From assembly GCF_016862095.1 (NCBI RefSeq), contig NZ_BOMH01000058.1:1-64000 (forward strand): a stretch of 64,000 bases of DNA, written 5' to 3'. The notes under the pieces are model-generated. The model was not told the DNA's origin and made no database searches. It saw only the letters and a list, made by a program, of their open reading frames with translations. This DNA comes from Actinoplanes cyaneus. GTDB lineage: Bacteria > Actinomycetota > Actinomycetes > Mycobacteriales > Micromonosporaceae. Each line of letters starts with the position of its first letter. Positions within the stretch are counted from its first letter, which is position 1. A program made the position numbers and the translations under genes. Shown here in pieces: positions 9,799-18,674 of this stretch.

Positions 9799-10835
9799 CC
9801 ACCCCGTCCCCGAAAGAGCGTCGCGGAGACTCCGGTGGCGGCCGTGGAGGTGGCCGGCGCGGGAACCGGGACCGGTCGATGGTGCCGCCCGCCGACTTCC
9901 GCTCCTACTACGGGCACCCGATCGTGCGTCCGGCCGTCTGGAAGCACGACATCGCCGCGTACCTGTTCACCGGCGGGCTCGCCGCAGGCTCCGCGCTGCT
10001 CGCGGCGGGCGGCGACGCCACCGGGCGCCCCGCGCTGCGCCGCGCCGGCCGCACGACGGCCCTCGGCGCGCTCGTGGCCAGCACGTACTTCCTGATCAAC
10101 GACCTGGGCCGCCCGGAGCGCTTCCACCACATGCTCCGGGTGGCGAAACCGACCTCGCCGATGTCGATGGGCACCTGGATCCTGAGCGCGTTCGGGGCGG
10201 CGGCCGGCGTCGCCGCGGTCGCCGAGGCCGCGCCGCTGCTGCCCGATCGCGGGGTCACCGGGCTCGCCCGGAAACTGCTGCCGCCGCTGGGCACCGCCGG
10301 GCAGTACGGCGCCGCCGCCGTGGCGCCGGCGCTGGCCACCTACACCGCGGTGCTGCTCGCCGACACCGCGACGCCGAGCTGGCACGCGGCGTACCCGGAG
10401 TTGCCGTTCGTCTTCGCCGGCAGCGCGCTGGCCAGCGGCGCCGGCGTCGGGCTGATCGCCGCGCCGCCGGAGCAGGCCGGCCCGGCCCGCAGGATGGCGG
10501 TGTTCGGCGCGGCCATGGAGCTCTACGGCGCCCACCGTGTCGAAACCGGCAAGGGCCTGTTGAGCGAGCCCTACGCGCAGGGGCGTCCCGGGAAACTGCT
10601 GCGTGCCGGGCGGGCGCTGACCGCCGCCGGGGTGGCCGGGGCGATCCTGGGCCGTCGCAGCCGGGTGGTGTCGGCGCTCTCCGGGTTGTCGCTGCTGACC
10701 GCGTCGCTGGCGACCCGGTTCGGGATCTTCGAGGGGGGCGTCGCCTCGGCGGAGGATCCCAGGTACACGGTCGTCCCGCAACGGGAGCGCCTGGCCGCGA
10801 GAAACGCCGAGCCGGAGGATTCTCCCGGTCGGTAG
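9795..10835 (+). CDS. NrfD-like membrane subunit of formate dehydrogenase
   Basis: The 346-residue integral membrane protein has about eight hydrophobic segments after a Gly/Arg-rich cytoplasmic N-terminus. Segments such as KHDIAAYLFTGGLAAGSALL and ASTYFLINDLGRPERFHHM resemble NrfD/PsrC-family quinone-reactive subunits. Start GTG 9795 lies in a GTGA overlap with fdhB, making it the third gene of the fdh operon. It likely couples formate oxidation to the quinone pool. Signature residues of a b-type cytochrome were not seen, which favours the haem-free NrfD type. No fdhD or fdhE accessory gene is adjacent. Confidence 0.85.
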   Translation: MTTPSPKERRGDSGGGRGGGRRGNRDRSMVPPADFRSYYGHPIVRPAVWKHDIAAYLFTGGLAAGSALLAAGGDATGRPALRRAGRTTALGALVASTYFLINDLGRPERFHHMLRVAKPTSPMSMGTWILSAFGAAAGVAAVAEAAPLLPDRGVTGLARKLLPPLGTAGQYGAAAVAPALATYTAVLLADTATPSWHAAYPELPFVFAGSALASGAGVGLIAAPPEQAGPARRMAVFGAAMELYGAHRVETGKGLLSEPYAQGRPGKLLRAGRALTAAGVAGAILGRRSRVVSALSGLSLLTASLATRFGIFEGGVASAEDPRYTVVPQRERLAARNAEPEDSPGR

Positions 10836-11122
10836 GAATCGTCGTTCCGTGGGGGTTTTCTGCCCGGTTGTTGCCTTTGGCCGAGTCGTATTCGGACGGT
10901 TTCGGACCGTGATGGCCGGTATGAAACTGGCTGGCGGGCGTCCGGTAGGCTGCAACCCTGGTCGATGGATCCTGATCGGCCACCGGGGAGGTAATGGACT
11001 TGACCGCGCGGGATTCGTCCGGCTGAAAGCCATCGATCATTGTGACGACGCTGATGTCGTACCGAATGTGAAATCCATTCCTACCGATCTCGTTGAACCG
11101 CTTTTCTGCTCGGGGGATCCAC

Positions 11123-13147
11123 ATGACTCAGCCGCCGCCTTGGCAACCACCGGAACAGCCGTCACCCGACCAGGCCTGGCAGCCGCCGCACCCGCAGGTC
11201 CCGCAGCAGCGCCGTCCGCAGGACGAGCCGACCACGCCGGTCTCCGACGCGCCGGCGCAGCAGCCGGAGCCCGCGGAGCCGGTCTCCGGGACGCCGGACC
11301 AGGCGCCGGATCCGGCACCTCGGCCGTCCTCCCAGGACCCTGACCCGACCACGCCGATCTCCGCGGCGCCGCAGCCGCCGCACCAGAGCGACCCGACCGC
11401 ACCGATCTCCGGCCTGCCGCAGCCCGGCTCCGACCCGCTCGCCACCACGCCCGGCTGGCCGCAGCCCCTGGGGCAGCAGCAGGATCCGTGGCAGCAGCCG
11501 CAGCCGCCCCAGCAGCCGTGGCCCGGTCAGCAGCCCGGTCAGCCGCAGCCGTGGCCCGGTCAGCCCCAGCCGGGTCAGCCCCAGCAGCCGTGGCCCGGTC
11601 AGCCTCAGCCTCAGCAGCCGTGGCCCGGCCAGCAGCTTCCCGGCCAGCCGCAACAGCCGTGGCCCGGTCAGCCGCAGCCGGGTCAGCCCTGGCCGCAGCA
11701 GCCGCCCGCCGGCTGGGATCAGCAGGGCTGGCAGCAGGCGCCGCCGCCGATGGCCCCGCCCCCGCCGAAGGAGCCGGCGAAGACCGATCGGCTCGCTGCG
11801 GCGGCCGGCAACGCCTCGTTCCTGAGCCTGGGCTACTTCATGATGCGGCGGCCCGGCTTCGGCGTGCTCACCCTGCTGGTCTCGTTCATCCTGCTGTTCT
11901 TCGTCGTCCCCTCGGTGCACACGGTCCTGATCGAGGTCGTCGCGGTGCTCTGGTGGCTCGCGATGATCGCGCACGGCTGGTTCCTGGCCAAGGGCCCGGT
12001 CGAGCCGGCCGCCAAGCTGCGCCAGCGGATCGTCGGGGTGGCCGCCGCGGTGGCGGTCCTGCTGGTCCTGGGCCTGCTGCGGGTGCAGGCCGGCGGCATC
12101 GGCCAGGCGGTCACCGACGCCAAGGCCAACGGTGACTGCACGCACGCGCTGGAGAAACTCGACAAGGTGTGGCTCGGCCTGCGGATCGCGAACGCGCCGC
12201 TGGCCGCCAAGGACGATGACACGGTCACCGCCTGTCACGAGCTGAACCAGGCGCAGGAGAAGCTGAAGGCCGGCCTGAGCTCCGCCGACACCACCGAGCT
12301 GAACAACGGCTTCACCCAGCTCAACTCGGTGCTGGCCGGCAAGCCCGGCCACGAGCGGATGACCGACAAGGTGCTCGACCAGTTCCTGGCCGGCCTGCCC
12401 GTCTCCGACGCCTGTGACACCGTCAAGATCACGCGGTGGCTCGGCGACCGGGCGAAGTCCGGCAACTCGCTGGACCGCTCCGCCGACGTGGTGCCGCAGC
12501 ACGAGCCGGCCGCGATGCTCGGCTGCGCCGACAGCTACATGACGGCCAAGAGCTGGGACTCCGCGAAGGGCGCCTACCAGCAGCTGATCAACACGTACCC
12601 GAACGACCCGAACAAGGGCCGCGCCGAGGAGGGCATCGCGAAGGCGGAGCTCGCCATCGAGCTGGACACGCTGCGCGAGCGGACGACCGGCTCCTCCCCG
12701 TCGTACTGCGAGAACCCGTCGAAGTACAGCGCCGCCAAGGCGTACGGCAAGGGCACCAACAAGGCGATGGTCTTCGGGAACGACACGCAGTCGGACCGGC
12801 TCCCCGGGGCCTGGAAGACCACCGACCCCGAGGCGGCGAACCTGATCCTGTGCGTCAGCTCGGACTCGCAGGGCGCCGCGGTCCGCACCTGTGACTATCG
12901 GGGCAGTCTTGGCACGGGTCGCTACCCGGTGACCTTCCACAAGGTGAAGGTGACGGTGAAGGGCTACGAGATCCGCAGCGGCCGGCTGATCATCAACCAG
13001 ACGCTGCAGTTCGGCGGGTCGAGCTGCCCGTCGACGGTCCGCTACACGTCGACCCTCGGGACGGACTTCGGGCCGCCGCGCCACATGGAGGTCACGGTGA
13101 ACGCCGCCGATGTCCGGGGGCAGTTCCAGAAGCTGATCGTCAAGTAA
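11123..13147 (+). CDS. Pro/Gln-rich membrane protein with extracytoplasmic domain
   Basis: The 674-residue protein has a disordered N-terminus dominated by WPGQPQ-type repeats (about residues 117-195, DNA 11470-11710). Three hydrophobic segments follow (FGVLTLLVSFILLFFVV, VLIEVVAVLWWLAMIAHGWF, IVGVAAAVAVLLVLGLL), then a long soluble region with a TPR-like stretch (AKSWDSAKGAYQQLINTYPN) and Cys pairs. No family was recognised; it may be an envelope protein that senses or binds a ligand. The ATG at 11123 is preceded by GGGGGA. A strong hairpin terminator follows the stop. The 287 bases before it show no other gene. Confidence 0.8.
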   Translation: MTQPPPWQPPEQPSPDQAWQPPHPQVPQQRRPQDEPTTPVSDAPAQQPEPAEPVSGTPDQAPDPAPRPSSQDPDPTTPISAAPQPPHQSDPTAPISGLPQPGSDPLATTPGWPQPLGQQQDPWQQPQPPQQPWPGQQPGQPQPWPGQPQPGQPQQPWPGQPQPQQPWPGQQLPGQPQQPWPGQPQPGQPWPQQPPAGWDQQGWQQAPPPMAPPPPKEPAKTDRLAAAAGNASFLSLGYFMMRRPGFGVLTLLVSFILLFFVVPSVHTVLIEVVAVLWWLAMIAHGWFLAKGPVEPAAKLRQRIVGVAAAVAVLLVLGLLRVQAGGIGQAVTDAKANGDCTHALEKLDKVWLGLRIANAPLAAKDDDTVTACHELNQAQEKLKAGLSSADTTELNNGFTQLNSVLAGKPGHERMTDKVLDQFLAGLPVSDACDTVKITRWLGDRAKSGNSLDRSADVVPQHEPAAMLGCADSYMTAKSWDSAKGAYQQLINTYPNDPNKGRAEEGIAKAELAIELDTLRERTTGSSPSYCENPSKYSAAKAYGKGTNKAMVFGNDTQSDRLPGAWKTTDPEAANLILCVSSDSQGAAVRTCDYRGSLGTGRYPVTFHKVKVTVKGYEIRSGRLIINQTLQFGGSSCPSTVRYTSTLGTDFGPPRHMEVTVNAADVRGQFQKLIVK

Positions 13148-13155
13148 CACCGGGC

Positions 13156-13183
13156 AAGGGCGGGGCTTCGCGGCCCCGCCCTT
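13156..13183. terminator. bidirectional hairpin terminator
   Basis: AAGGGCGGGGC (13156-13166) and GCCCCGCCCTT (13173-13183) form a perfect 11-bp stem with a six-base loop. It lies between the ends of two converging genes (13147 and 13186), so it can end both transcripts. A short pyrimidine run (TCTCT) follows on the plus strand. Confidence 0.8.
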
Positions 13184-13185
13184 CT

Positions 13186-13797
13186 CTATGCCCCGTGATA
13201 GAAGAACCGGCCGAGCCCGACCGTGAAGATCGTGATGCCGTAGAGCGCGTGCTCGACCGACACCGTCAGCAGCGACCGCGACCGCTGATACCGGCGCGCG
13301 AAGAGCCACCCGCCGCCGACCGTCAGCACCACCGCCAGAACGTTGCCGAACAGCAGATGCGCGAACCCGAACGCGATCGCGCTCGCCCCGGCCGCCGCCC
13401 GCTCCGTGCGCAGGAGCCGCCGATAGCGGTGCAGCAGGAACGCCCGGTAGAGGACCTCCTGCGGATACACCGACGCCAGCGGGTAGAGGACCACGATCAG
13501 CAGCCACAACAGCGTCTGCTCCCGCGGCATGTCGAACAGATGCCCGCGGTCGAGAATGGCCACGCCGGCGGTGGCGAGAACCGAGAAGACCGCCCATCGG
13601 GCGACCATCGCGGGCAGGGCGGGCCGCAACGCTTGCGGCCGCCACAGGTCACGGTTGTCGAATTCGCGCGTACGGACGAGGTACGTCACCGCCACGGCCC
13701 CGCCCAGCACGAGCGCCGGGATCGGGCCGCCCGGGACGTGGGCCACGACGAACAGCCCGACCAGCCCGTAGAAGACGAGCAGATGCTCCACGATCAC
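13186..13797 (-). CDS. CPBP (CAAX/bacteriocin-processing) family intramembrane protease
   Basis: A 203-residue membrane protein with about six hydrophobic segments and the three CPBP/Abi motifs. Motif 1 is QEVLYR at residues 113-118, motif 2 is FGFAHLLFG, and motif 3 is EHALYG. CPBP glutamic proteases usually have EExxxR in motif 1; here the first Glu is Gln, leaving E114 and R118, so activity may be altered. It lies between an unrelated membrane protein and selD, from which it is separated by 60 bases, and may be co-transcribed with selD. Confidence 0.82.
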   Translation of the reverse strand: MIVEHLLVFYGLVGLFVVAHVPGGPIPALVLGGAVAVTYLVRTREFDNRDLWRPQALRPALPAMVARWAVFSVLATAGVAILDRGHLFDMPREQTLLWLLIVVLYPLASVYPQEVLYRAFLLHRYRRLLRTERAAAGASAIAFGFAHLLFGNVLAVVLTVGGGWLFARRYQRSRSLLTVSVEHALYGITIFTVGLGRFFYHGA

Positions 13798-13857
13798 CGT
13801 CGGGGACGGTAGACGCGCCGGGCGACGGGCACGCGACGCCCGGATGGCGCGCAGGTG

Positions 13858-14856
13858 TCACCTGATCTGGACGGTGATCCCCTCGTACGCGGGAAGCAAC
13901 TCCCCGATGATCGGGAACCCTGGCACCTCGCCGGCGACGAGCAGCCCGCCGGAGGTCTGCGCGTCGGCCAGCAGCAGCAACTCGTCCTCGGTCGCCGCGC
14001 CGCCGTCCAGCTGCGGGCGGACCCAGTCGAGGTTGCGCCGGGTGCCGCCGCTGACGAACCCGTCCGCGAGGGCCTGGCGTGCGCCGTCCAGATAGGGCAC
14101 CGCCGCCGCGTCGACCCGGGCGGTCACGCCGCTGGCCCGGGCCAGTTTGTGCAGGTGCCCGAGCAGCCCGAAACCGGTCACGTCGGTCGCGCACACCACG
14201 CCGGCGGCCAGCGCGGCCTCGGACGCGGCCCGGTTCAGCTCGGTCATCGCGGCGATCGCCTGCGGGAACACCTCACCGGTCTGCTTGTGCCGGGAGTTGA
14301 GCACGCCCACGCCGAGCGGCTTCGTCAGGGTCAGCGGCACCCCGGGCTTGCCGGCGTCGTTGCGCATCAGCCGGGCCGGGTCGGCGACGCCGGTGACCGC
14401 CATGCCGTACTTCGGCTCGGGATCGTCGACACTGTGCCCGCCGGCCACGTGACAGCCCGCGGCGCGCGCGACGTCCAGCCCGCCGCGCAGCACCTCGCCG
14501 GCCAGCTCCATCGGCAGCACGTCCCGCGGCCAGCCCAGCAGGTTCACCGCGACGACCGGGGCGCCGCCCATCGCGTAGACGTCGGAGAGCGCGTTGGCGG
14601 CCGCGATCCGCCCCCAGTCGTACGGGTCGTCGACCACCGGTGTGAAGAAGTCCGCCGTCGCCACGATCGCCGTCCCCGCCGCGATCCGCACCACCGCCGC
14701 GTCGTCCCCGTCGTCCAGGCCGACCAGCAGCTCACCCGGGCCGCGCGGCGCCTCGCCACCGATCAGGCCGGCGACCACCGACTCCAGCTCACCGGGCGGG
14801 ATCTTGCAGGCACAGCCACCGCCGTGCGCGTACTGCGTCAACCGGATCGTCACCAT
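13858..14856 (-). CDS. selD: selenide, water dikinase (selenophosphate synthetase)
   Basis: The 332-residue SelD makes selenophosphate from selenide and ATP, the selenium donor for SelA. The N-terminal YAHGGGCACKIPP motif carries the catalytic Cys (not Sec) and Lys. The AIRS/PurM-type fold follows, with metal and ATP sites DDAAVVR, ATADFFTPVVDDPYDWGRIAAANALSD and TDVTGFGLLGHL. The ATG at 14856 precedes MVTIRLTQYAHGGG; the longer upstream frame runs into the tRNA region and is not used. It diverges from selC and selA across 57 bases, so a shared control region is possible. Confidence 0.95.
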   Translation of the reverse strand: MVTIRLTQYAHGGGCACKIPPGELESVVAGLIGGEAPRGPGELLVGLDDGDDAAVVRIAAGTAIVATADFFTPVVDDPYDWGRIAAANALSDVYAMGGAPVVAVNLLGWPRDVLPMELAGEVLRGGLDVARAAGCHVAGGHSVDDPEPKYGMAVTGVADPARLMRNDAGKPGVPLTLTKPLGVGVLNSRHKQTGEVFPQAIAAMTELNRAASEAALAAGVVCATDVTGFGLLGHLHKLARASGVTARVDAAAVPYLDGARQALADGFVSGGTRRNLDWVRPQLDGGAATEDELLLLADAQTSGGLLVAGEVPGFPIIGELLPAYEGITVQIR

Positions 14857-14913
14857 CGCACTCTCGCACACGTCGCGGCGAGCGCCATCCGGGCGATCCG
14901 ATACGGTGATCGT

Positions 14914-15009
14914 GGAGGCGTTCAGGCGGCTGGTGCTCCTCGCGGTCTTCAACACCGACGTGACCCGGGATCCGGGTCAGGCGGGTTCGATTCCCGTCCG
15001 CCTCCGCCA
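14914..15009 (+). tRNA. selC: tRNA-Sec (anticodon TCA)
   Basis: A 96-base tRNA, longer than usual as expected for tRNA-Sec. The acceptor GGAGGCG (14914-14920) pairs with CGCCTCC (14999-15005), and discriminator G and an encoded CCA follow (15007-15009). The anticodon loop CTTCAAC is closed by CGGT/ACCG and displays TCA, which decodes UGA. A long variable arm TGACCCG/CGGGTCA is present, and the T-loop is TTCGATT in a CGGG/CCCG stem. It lies directly between selD (divergent) and selA (19 bases downstream). A GATACG box about ten bases upstream may be its -10 element. Confidence 0.94.
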
Positions 15010-15027
15010 GCACTTCTGGAGAGGTCA

Positions 15028-16317
15028 GTGGATCGACGGCGCGAGATTCCCCGGACGGACGCGGTCCTGTCCGACACGCGTCTGCGGGCCGCCGCCGAGC
15101 GGCTCGGGCGCGGGCCGGTCAAGGACGCGATCCGCGCGGCCCAGGCGCGGGCACGCGCCGGTGAGCTGGACCCGGAGGGTGTCGCCGACGCGGCCGTGGC
15201 CGCCCTGCCGGCGACCGCGGGCGGGTTGCGGCCGGTGCTCAACGCGACCGGCGTCGTCCTGCACACCAACCTCGGCCGGGCCGCGCTCTCGCCCGCCGCG
15301 GTCGACGCCATCATCGCGGCCAGCGGAAACACCGACGTCGAGCTGGACCTGGAGACCGGCAGGCGGGCCCGTCGCGGCCGGACGGCGCTCGCCACCCTCG
15401 CGGGCGCGGTCCCCGCGGCCGGCGGCGTGCACGTGGTCAACAACGGCGCGGCGGCGCTGGTCCTCGCGGCCACCGCGCTCGCGGCCGGGCGCGAGATCAT
15501 CGTCAGCCGCGGCGAGATGGTGGAGATCGGCGACGGATTCCGCCTGCCGGACCTGCTGGAATCCACCGGGGCGCGGCTGCGCGAGGTCGGCACGACCAAC
15601 CGTACGTCGGCAAAGGACTATGCCGCGGCGGTCGGCCCGCAGACCGGGTTCATCCTCAAGGTGCACCCGTCGAACTTCGTGGTCCGCGGTTTCACCAGCG
15701 CCGCCGGAATCCCCGCGCTGACCGGTCTCGGCGTGCCGGTCGTCGCGGACATCGGCTCCGGCCTGCTCGCGCCCGACCCGCTGCTGCCCGACGAGCCGGA
15801 CGCGGCGAGCACCCTGCGGGCCGGCGCCGGCCTGGTCATCGCCAGCGGCGACAAGCTGCTCGGCGGCCCGCAGGCCGGTCTGCTGCTCGGCGACGCCGGC
15901 CTGGTCGAGCGCCTGCGCCGGCACCCCCTGGCACGGGCGTTGCGGGTGGACAAACTGACCCTCGCGGCGCTGCAGGCCACCCTCGCCGGGCCGGTCACGC
16001 CGACCTGGCGGGCACTCCGCTACGACCCGGCCGAGCTGCGGGAACGCACAGTGCGACTGGCCTCGCGGCTGCCGATGGCCGAGGTCGTCGCGTCGGTCGC
16101 GGTCGTCGGCGGGGGCGGGGCGCCGGAACTCGAGCTGCCCTCCTGGTCACTGTCGATTCCTCCGGCGTACGCCGTGGTGCTGCGCCTCGCCGATCCGCCG
16201 ATCGTCGGCCGGGTCGAACGGGGGCGGCTGCTGCTCGACCTGCGCTGCGTCCCGCCGTCCGCGGACGACCTGATCCTCGGGGCGATCGTCGCGGCGGGGG
16301 ACCGGCCGTGCACGTGA
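15028..16317 (+). CDS. selA: L-seryl-tRNA(Sec) selenium transferase
   Basis: The 429-residue PLP enzyme converts Ser-tRNA-Sec to Sec-tRNA-Sec using selenophosphate. Family blocks seen include LNATGVVLHTNLGRA, VVNNGAAALVLA and KVHPSNFVVRGFT, then DIGSGLL, and the PLP-lysine block SGDKLLGGPQAG with K276 as the Schiff-base residue. The start is GTG 15028, with GGAGAGG four bases upstream and just after the tRNA-Sec 3' end, so selC and selA may share a transcript. An in-frame extension further upstream crosses the tRNA and selD and is not coding. Length is slightly below the ~460 of E. coli SelA. Confidence 0.95.
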   Translation: MDRRREIPRTDAVLSDTRLRAAAERLGRGPVKDAIRAAQARARAGELDPEGVADAAVAALPATAGGLRPVLNATGVVLHTNLGRAALSPAAVDAIIAASGNTDVELDLETGRRARRGRTALATLAGAVPAAGGVHVVNNGAAALVLAATALAAGREIIVSRGEMVEIGDGFRLPDLLESTGARLREVGTTNRTSAKDYAAAVGPQTGFILKVHPSNFVVRGFTSAAGIPALTGLGVPVVADIGSGLLAPDPLLPDEPDAASTLRAGAGLVIASGDKLLGGPQAGLLLGDAGLVERLRRHPLARALRVDKLTLAALQATLAGPVTPTWRALRYDPAELRERTVRLASRLPMAEVVASVAVVGGGGAPELELPSWSLSIPPAYAVVLRLADPPIVGRVERGRLLLDLRCVPPSADDLILGAIVAAGDRPCT

Positions 16318-16407
16318 CAGCTGTGGTCCGGCGCGGTCGGCGGGCGGAGGCTTACGTGCGCGTGACTGCTGGAGTGCACGGTCCGATCGCCGGTCCGGGG
16401 GGATGAC

Positions 16408-18144
16408 GTGCACGTGATCGCGACCGCCGGGCATGTTGACCACGGGAAGTCGACGCTGGTCAGGGCGTTGACCGGGATGGAACCGGACCGGTGGGCGGAG
16501 GAACGCCGCCGCGGCATGACCATCGACCTCGGGTTCGCCTGGACCGGGCTGGAGTCCGGGGCGACGGTGGCGTTCGTGGACGTGCCGGGCCACGAACGGT
16601 TCGTGCCGAACATGCTGGCCGGGGTCGGCCCGGTGCCGGCCGCCATGATCGTGGTCGCCGCCGACGAGGGGTGGAAGCCGCAGTCCGCCGAGCATCTGGC
16701 CGCGCTCGACGCGCTCGGGGTGCGGCACGGGCTGCTCGTCGTGACCCGTTCCGATCTGGCCGGCCCCGGGCCCGCCACCACGGCCGCGCTCGCCGAGATC
16801 GCGGCCACCTCCCTCGGCGAGGTCGAGGCCGTGGCCGTCAGCGGAGTGACCGGGGACGGGCTGCCGAAGCTGCGGTCGGCCCTGGATCGGCTGGTCGAGC
16901 GGCTGCCGGATGCGGACGGGGACGCGGCGGTGCGGCTCTGGATCGACCGGGCGTTCACGATCAAGGGCGCCGGGACGGTGGTGACCGGGACGCTCGGGGC
17001 CGGCACCCTGCGGGTCGGGGACGAGCTGGAGCTGACCGGATCCGATCGGCCGGTCCGGGTACGCGGGCTGCAGAGTCTCGGGCAGCCGGCTTCCGTGGTG
17101 CCCGGCGTCGCCCGCGTGGCGGTCAACCTGCGCGGCGTGGACAAGGACACCGTGGGGCGTGGCGAGGCGCTGCTGACGCCGGGGCGGTTCCGGCCGACCG
17201 AGCTGATCGACGTGCGGGTGCACGGGGACGCGACGGTCGGGCTGCCGTCGACGCTGACCCTGCACGTGGGGTCGGCCGCGGTGCCGGTGCGGGTGCGGCC
17301 GCTGGGCCCGGACACGGCTCGGCTGCGGCTGGGGCGGGCGCTTCCCCTGCGGATCGGGGACCGGGCGTTGCTGCGCGATCCCGGCCGTCACCACGTCGTC
17401 GGTGGAGTCACCGTCCTCGACGTGGCGCCGCCCGGGCTGCGGCGCCGGGGAGCCGCTGCCGCGCGAGCCGCCGAACTGGACGGGATGTCCGGGGTGGCGG
17501 ACCTCGCCGGGGAGTTGCGGCGCCGGCGGCTGGCGCACCGGGACGAGCTGGAACGGATGGGAGTGCCGCTCGGTGAGCCGGTGGCGGGGGAGTGGCTCGC
17601 CGATCCCGCGTACTGGGCTTCTCTGGGTTCGCAGTTGATCGGTGTCGTCGAGGACCATGCCGCGAAGAATCCGCTGGAGACGGGCATCCCCGTGGAGGAG
17701 TTGCGGCATCGGCTCGGGCTGCCGGATCGGGAGCTCGTGACGGCGCTGGTCCGGTCACCACTGACCGTGCAGGGCGGGCGGGTCGCGCCGGGTGGGCGGT
17801 CGCTGCCCGCCGAGCTGGTCCAGGCTGTCGAGAAGGCGTTCGAGGACTCCCCGCCGTTCGTGGCCCCCGAGACGTATCGGCTCGCCGAGCTCGGGCTGGG
17901 CGCCCGGCAGCTCGCCGCCGCCGTCCGGCTCGGACTCCTCGTCCAGCTCGCCCCGAACGTGGTGCTGCGGGCGGGCGCTCCGGCCGCGGCGGCGGAGGTC
18001 CTCGCCGCGATTCCGCAACCGTTCACGCTCAGCGAGGCGCGGCAGGCGCTCGGCACCAGCCGTCGCGTGGCCGTCCCGCTCCTGGAACTGCTCGACCGCA
18101 CGGGCGTGACGCGGCGGCTGGCGGACGATCGCCGTACCGTCTAA
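16408..18144 (+). CDS. selB: selenocysteine-specific elongation factor
   Basis: The 578-residue SelB brings Sec-tRNA-Sec to SECIS-bearing mRNAs. The G domain begins GHVDHGKST (residues 8-16) and has RRGMTIDLGFAW and DVPGHERFVPNMLAG. EF-Tu-like beta-barrels follow, then a C-terminal half of winged-helix repeats (ends near FTLSEARQALGTSRRVAVPLLELLD) that bind the SECIS hairpin. The start is GTG 16408, after GGGGGGATGAC. The 90-base gap after selA has no hairpin, so selA-selB are probably one transcript. The stop overlaps the end of the converging gene by four bases. Confidence 0.95.
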   Translation: MHVIATAGHVDHGKSTLVRALTGMEPDRWAEERRRGMTIDLGFAWTGLESGATVAFVDVPGHERFVPNMLAGVGPVPAAMIVVAADEGWKPQSAEHLAALDALGVRHGLLVVTRSDLAGPGPATTAALAEIAATSLGEVEAVAVSGVTGDGLPKLRSALDRLVERLPDADGDAAVRLWIDRAFTIKGAGTVVTGTLGAGTLRVGDELELTGSDRPVRVRGLQSLGQPASVVPGVARVAVNLRGVDKDTVGRGEALLTPGRFRPTELIDVRVHGDATVGLPSTLTLHVGSAAVPVRVRPLGPDTARLRLGRALPLRIGDRALLRDPGRHHVVGGVTVLDVAPPGLRRRGAAAARAAELDGMSGVADLAGELRRRRLAHRDELERMGVPLGEPVAGEWLADPAYWASLGSQLIGVVEDHAAKNPLETGIPVEELRHRLGLPDRELVTALVRSPLTVQGGRVAPGGRSLPAELVQAVEKAFEDSPPFVAPETYRLAELGLGARQLAAAVRLGLLVQLAPNVVLRAGAPAAAAEVLAAIPQPFTLSEARQALGTSRRVAVPLLELLDRTGVTRRLADDRRTV

Positions 18145-18482
18145 TCGGTGATCTTGGTGGCGTTGCCGCGGGCGGCCTCGACCGTGTAGCGGCGTCCGGC
18201 CTCGTCCAGCTTGTCGAGCGCCGCGTCCACCAGATCCAGGCCCAGCACATCCGCGAGCCGCACCAGGTAGACGGTGACGTCGCCGATCTCCGCCCGCACC
18301 CGCGGCCCGAGCTCCGGATCCGCCATCACGGTCGCCGACTGCTCCGGCGTCAGCCACTGCAACTCCGCCAGCAACTCGCCGACCTCACCGGCCAGGGCCA
18401 TCGCCAGGTTCTTCGGCGTGTGGAACTGCTCCCAGTCCCGCTCGCGCGCGAATGCCCGTAACCGTTCCGTCAGCTCATCCAT
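18141..18482 (-). CDS. MazG-like nucleotide pyrophosphohydrolase
   Basis: The 113-residue all-alpha protein resembles small MazG/dCTPase-type NTP pyrophosphohydrolases. It has ERDWEQFHTPKNLAMALAGE, then the metal-binding pairs EVGELLAELQW and EIGDVTVYLVRLADVLG. This group hydrolyses (often non-canonical) nucleoside triphosphates to monophosphates, a house-cleaning role. The ATG at 18482 fits the family N-terminus (MDELTERLRAFARERDW). Its stop overlaps that of selB in a tail-to-tail arrangement. No partner gene is linked. Confidence 0.85.
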   Translation of the reverse strand: MDELTERLRAFARERDWEQFHTPKNLAMALAGEVGELLAELQWLTPEQSATVMADPELGPRVRAEIGDVTVYLVRLADVLGLDLVDAALDKLDEAGRRYTVEAARGNATKITD

Positions 18483-18674
18483 GCTCGACACGCCATCAGT
18501 CCAGCACAGCGCCACCCGGCGATCCGCCGGACCCGCAGACGACGCGGCCTCCCCGACGCCCCTCGGCCATGTCGTAACCTGGGGCGCGAGGGTGTTCCCG
18601 CGTTCCGCTGCCGATCCGGCGTCCTCGTGGGGGCAATCGAGAAACAGGAATCGAGCGTTGTAAGGCGTCCCTCA

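Noticed and set aside
13855..15027. Large N-terminal extension of SelA
   Set aside because: It would run through tRNA-Sec and antisense through selD; the SelA start is GTG 15028 with GGAGAGG upstream.
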